Origin: Bradyrhizobium sp. CSS354
GTDB lineage: Bacteria; Pseudomonadota; Alphaproteobacteria; Rhizobiales; Xanthobacteraceae
Direction: 5' to 3'
Assembly: GCF_029051725.1 (NCBI RefSeq)
Contig: NZ_JAACFU010000001.1
Location: forward strand, 1 to 64,000
DNA length: 64,000 nucleotides
A program made the position numbers and the translations under genes. The notes under the pieces were generated by a model, which saw only the letters and a program-made list of their open reading frames with translations, was not told the origin of the DNA and did no database searches. Shown here piece by piece: positions 63,297 through 64,000 of the stretch (position 1 is the stretch's first letter; each line of letters starts with the position of its first letter).

Positions 63297-64000
63297 TCAG
63301 TCCGCAAACTGGCCGGCGGCCTTGATCATCGGAGCCCAACGGTCGACTTCACTCGCCAGCGTCGCGGCCAGCGCCTCCGGCGTCGCCTTCTCCTGCGGGA
63401 CCGGCTCCGTGTTGATGTCGTTGAACCGGGCGATCAGCGCGGAATCCCTAAGTGCGGACTGGAGCGCCGCCGTCAGCTTCTGAACGACTGCCGGCGGTGT
63501 GCCCTTCGGCGCGTAGATGCCGTGCCACACGCCAAGTTCGAACCCTTTGAGGCCGGCCTCATCAGCCGTCGGCAAATCGGGCAAGCTCTTCAGCCGCTCC
63601 TTGGTGGTGATCGCATAGGCCTTGACCTGCTTCGACATGATCGGGCCGGTCGTGTTCGTCGCCTGGTCGCAGGTGAGATCGATCTGCTTGCCGAGAAGAT
63701 CGTTCATGATGGGGCCGTTGCCCTTGTAAGGCACCGCGGTGAGCTGCTTCTGGATCGCCGTCATGAACAGCATCCCGCAGAGATGCGAGGCCGCTCCGAG
63801 TCCGGCGTTGGCGTAGGTCAACTTGTCGCCCTGCTGTTGGGCGTAGGCGACCAATTCCTTCAGTGTGTCGGCCGGGAAATCCGCACGCGCGATGATGGTC
63901 ATCGGCGCATTGGTCACAAGCCCGATCGGCGCAAAGGCCGTCTTCGTGTCATAGCTGAGGTTGCGGTATAGTGTGGCGGCGGTCGAGAGGCCGACATGAT
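63297..64000 (-). CDS. Tripartite tricarboxylate transporter (TctC/Bug) binding protein, partial
   Basis: The C-terminal part, about 234 codons; the N-terminus and signal peptide lie beyond the right edge (the frame continues to the last base). Bug features: APIGLVTNAPMTIIARADFP, KLTYANAGLGAASHLCGMLF, TAVPYKGNGPIMNDLLGKQI, TTKERLKSLPDLPTADEAGL and GFELGVWHGIYAPKGTPPAV. It is a periplasmic carboxylate-binding protein; Bug proteins are abundant in beta- and alphaproteobacteria and are often orphan. Ligand is unknown. A 159-base gap separates it from the convergent ABC-F gene. Confidence 0.88.
   Translation of the reverse strand, partial: HVGLSTAATLYRNLSYDTKTAFAPIGLVTNAPMTIIARADFPADTLKELVAYAQQQGDKLTYANAGLGAASHLCGMLFMTAIQKQLTAVPYKGNGPIMNDLLGKQIDLTCDQATNTTGPIMSKQVKAYAITTKERLKSLPDLPTADEAGLKGFELGVWHGIYAPKGTPPAVVQKLTAALQSALRDSALIARFNDINTEPVPQEKATPEALAATLASEVDRWAPMIKAAGQFAD

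Overview
The window is a high-GC stretch of an alphaproteobacterial chromosome, most likely Bradyrhizobium or a close Nitrobacteraceae relative. The reasons are the eukaryote-like glutamine synthetase II preceded by a divergent DUF2735 gene, a kynBAU tryptophan-degradation operon, the hdaA-ppk-ppx and purM-purN neighbourhoods of alphaproteobacteria, and several families of long imperfect palindromes between genes that I associate with Bradyrhizobium genomes. GTG and TTG starts are common. No rRNA, tRNA, CRISPR array, transposase or phage gene was seen. This is ordinary chromosome, not a genomic island.

Layout. 1-2.5 kb: the 5' part of a glycine-rich secreted protein, a LuxR-type regulator and a small membrane protein. 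2.5-6.4 kb: two paralogous double-domain GrlR-like proteins flanking a small unknown protein, a Sel1-repeat protein and a ModA-like binding protein without signal peptide. 6.5-8.4 kb: glnII with a sigma-54 promoter, divergent from a DUF2735 gene. 8.4-13.6 kb: housekeeping and unknown genes (MliC-like, protein phosphatase, SGNH hydrolase, SDR, DUF2161 nuclease-like, GNAT, thioesterase). 13.8-16.7 kb: kynB-kynA-kynU. 16.9-22.6 kb: M20 peptidase, a PPOX protein divergent from a MocR regulator, small secreted proteins and CreA. 22.8-27.3 kb: L,D-transpeptidase with a degenerate second domain, periplasmic glutathione peroxidase, polysaccharide deacetylase, DHFR-like reductase and DoxX. 27.5-35.7 kb: malic enzyme, a large anchored periplasmic protein, aspS and selO.

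35.8-39.9 kb is a glycerophosphodiester-type operon (phosphodiesterase, two permeases, binding protein, no ATPase) behind a Pho-box-like sequence. A second Pho-like box lies upstream of ppk at 51.4 kb, suggesting a shared phosphate-starvation response with polyphosphate metabolism. 40-43 kb: rnd and a class III aminotransferase. 43.1-46.3 kb: an unusual cluster of a small protein, an isochorismatase-fold protein that seems to lack catalytic residues and two acetyltransferases, divergent from a LysR regulator. This is my best candidate for an undescribed system.

46.3-55.2 kb: an autotransporter barrel, cspA, purN-purM, a CDP-alcohol phosphatidyltransferase, hdaA, ppk and ppx. 55.2-58.7 kb: a siderophore receptor with a PepSY reductase-like partner. 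58.9-64 kb: TerC, ndk, a small His/Gly-rich secreted protein, a short helical protein, an ABC-F ATPase and, cut by the right edge, a TctC/Bug binding protein. All functions are read from motifs and family memory; no database search was possible.
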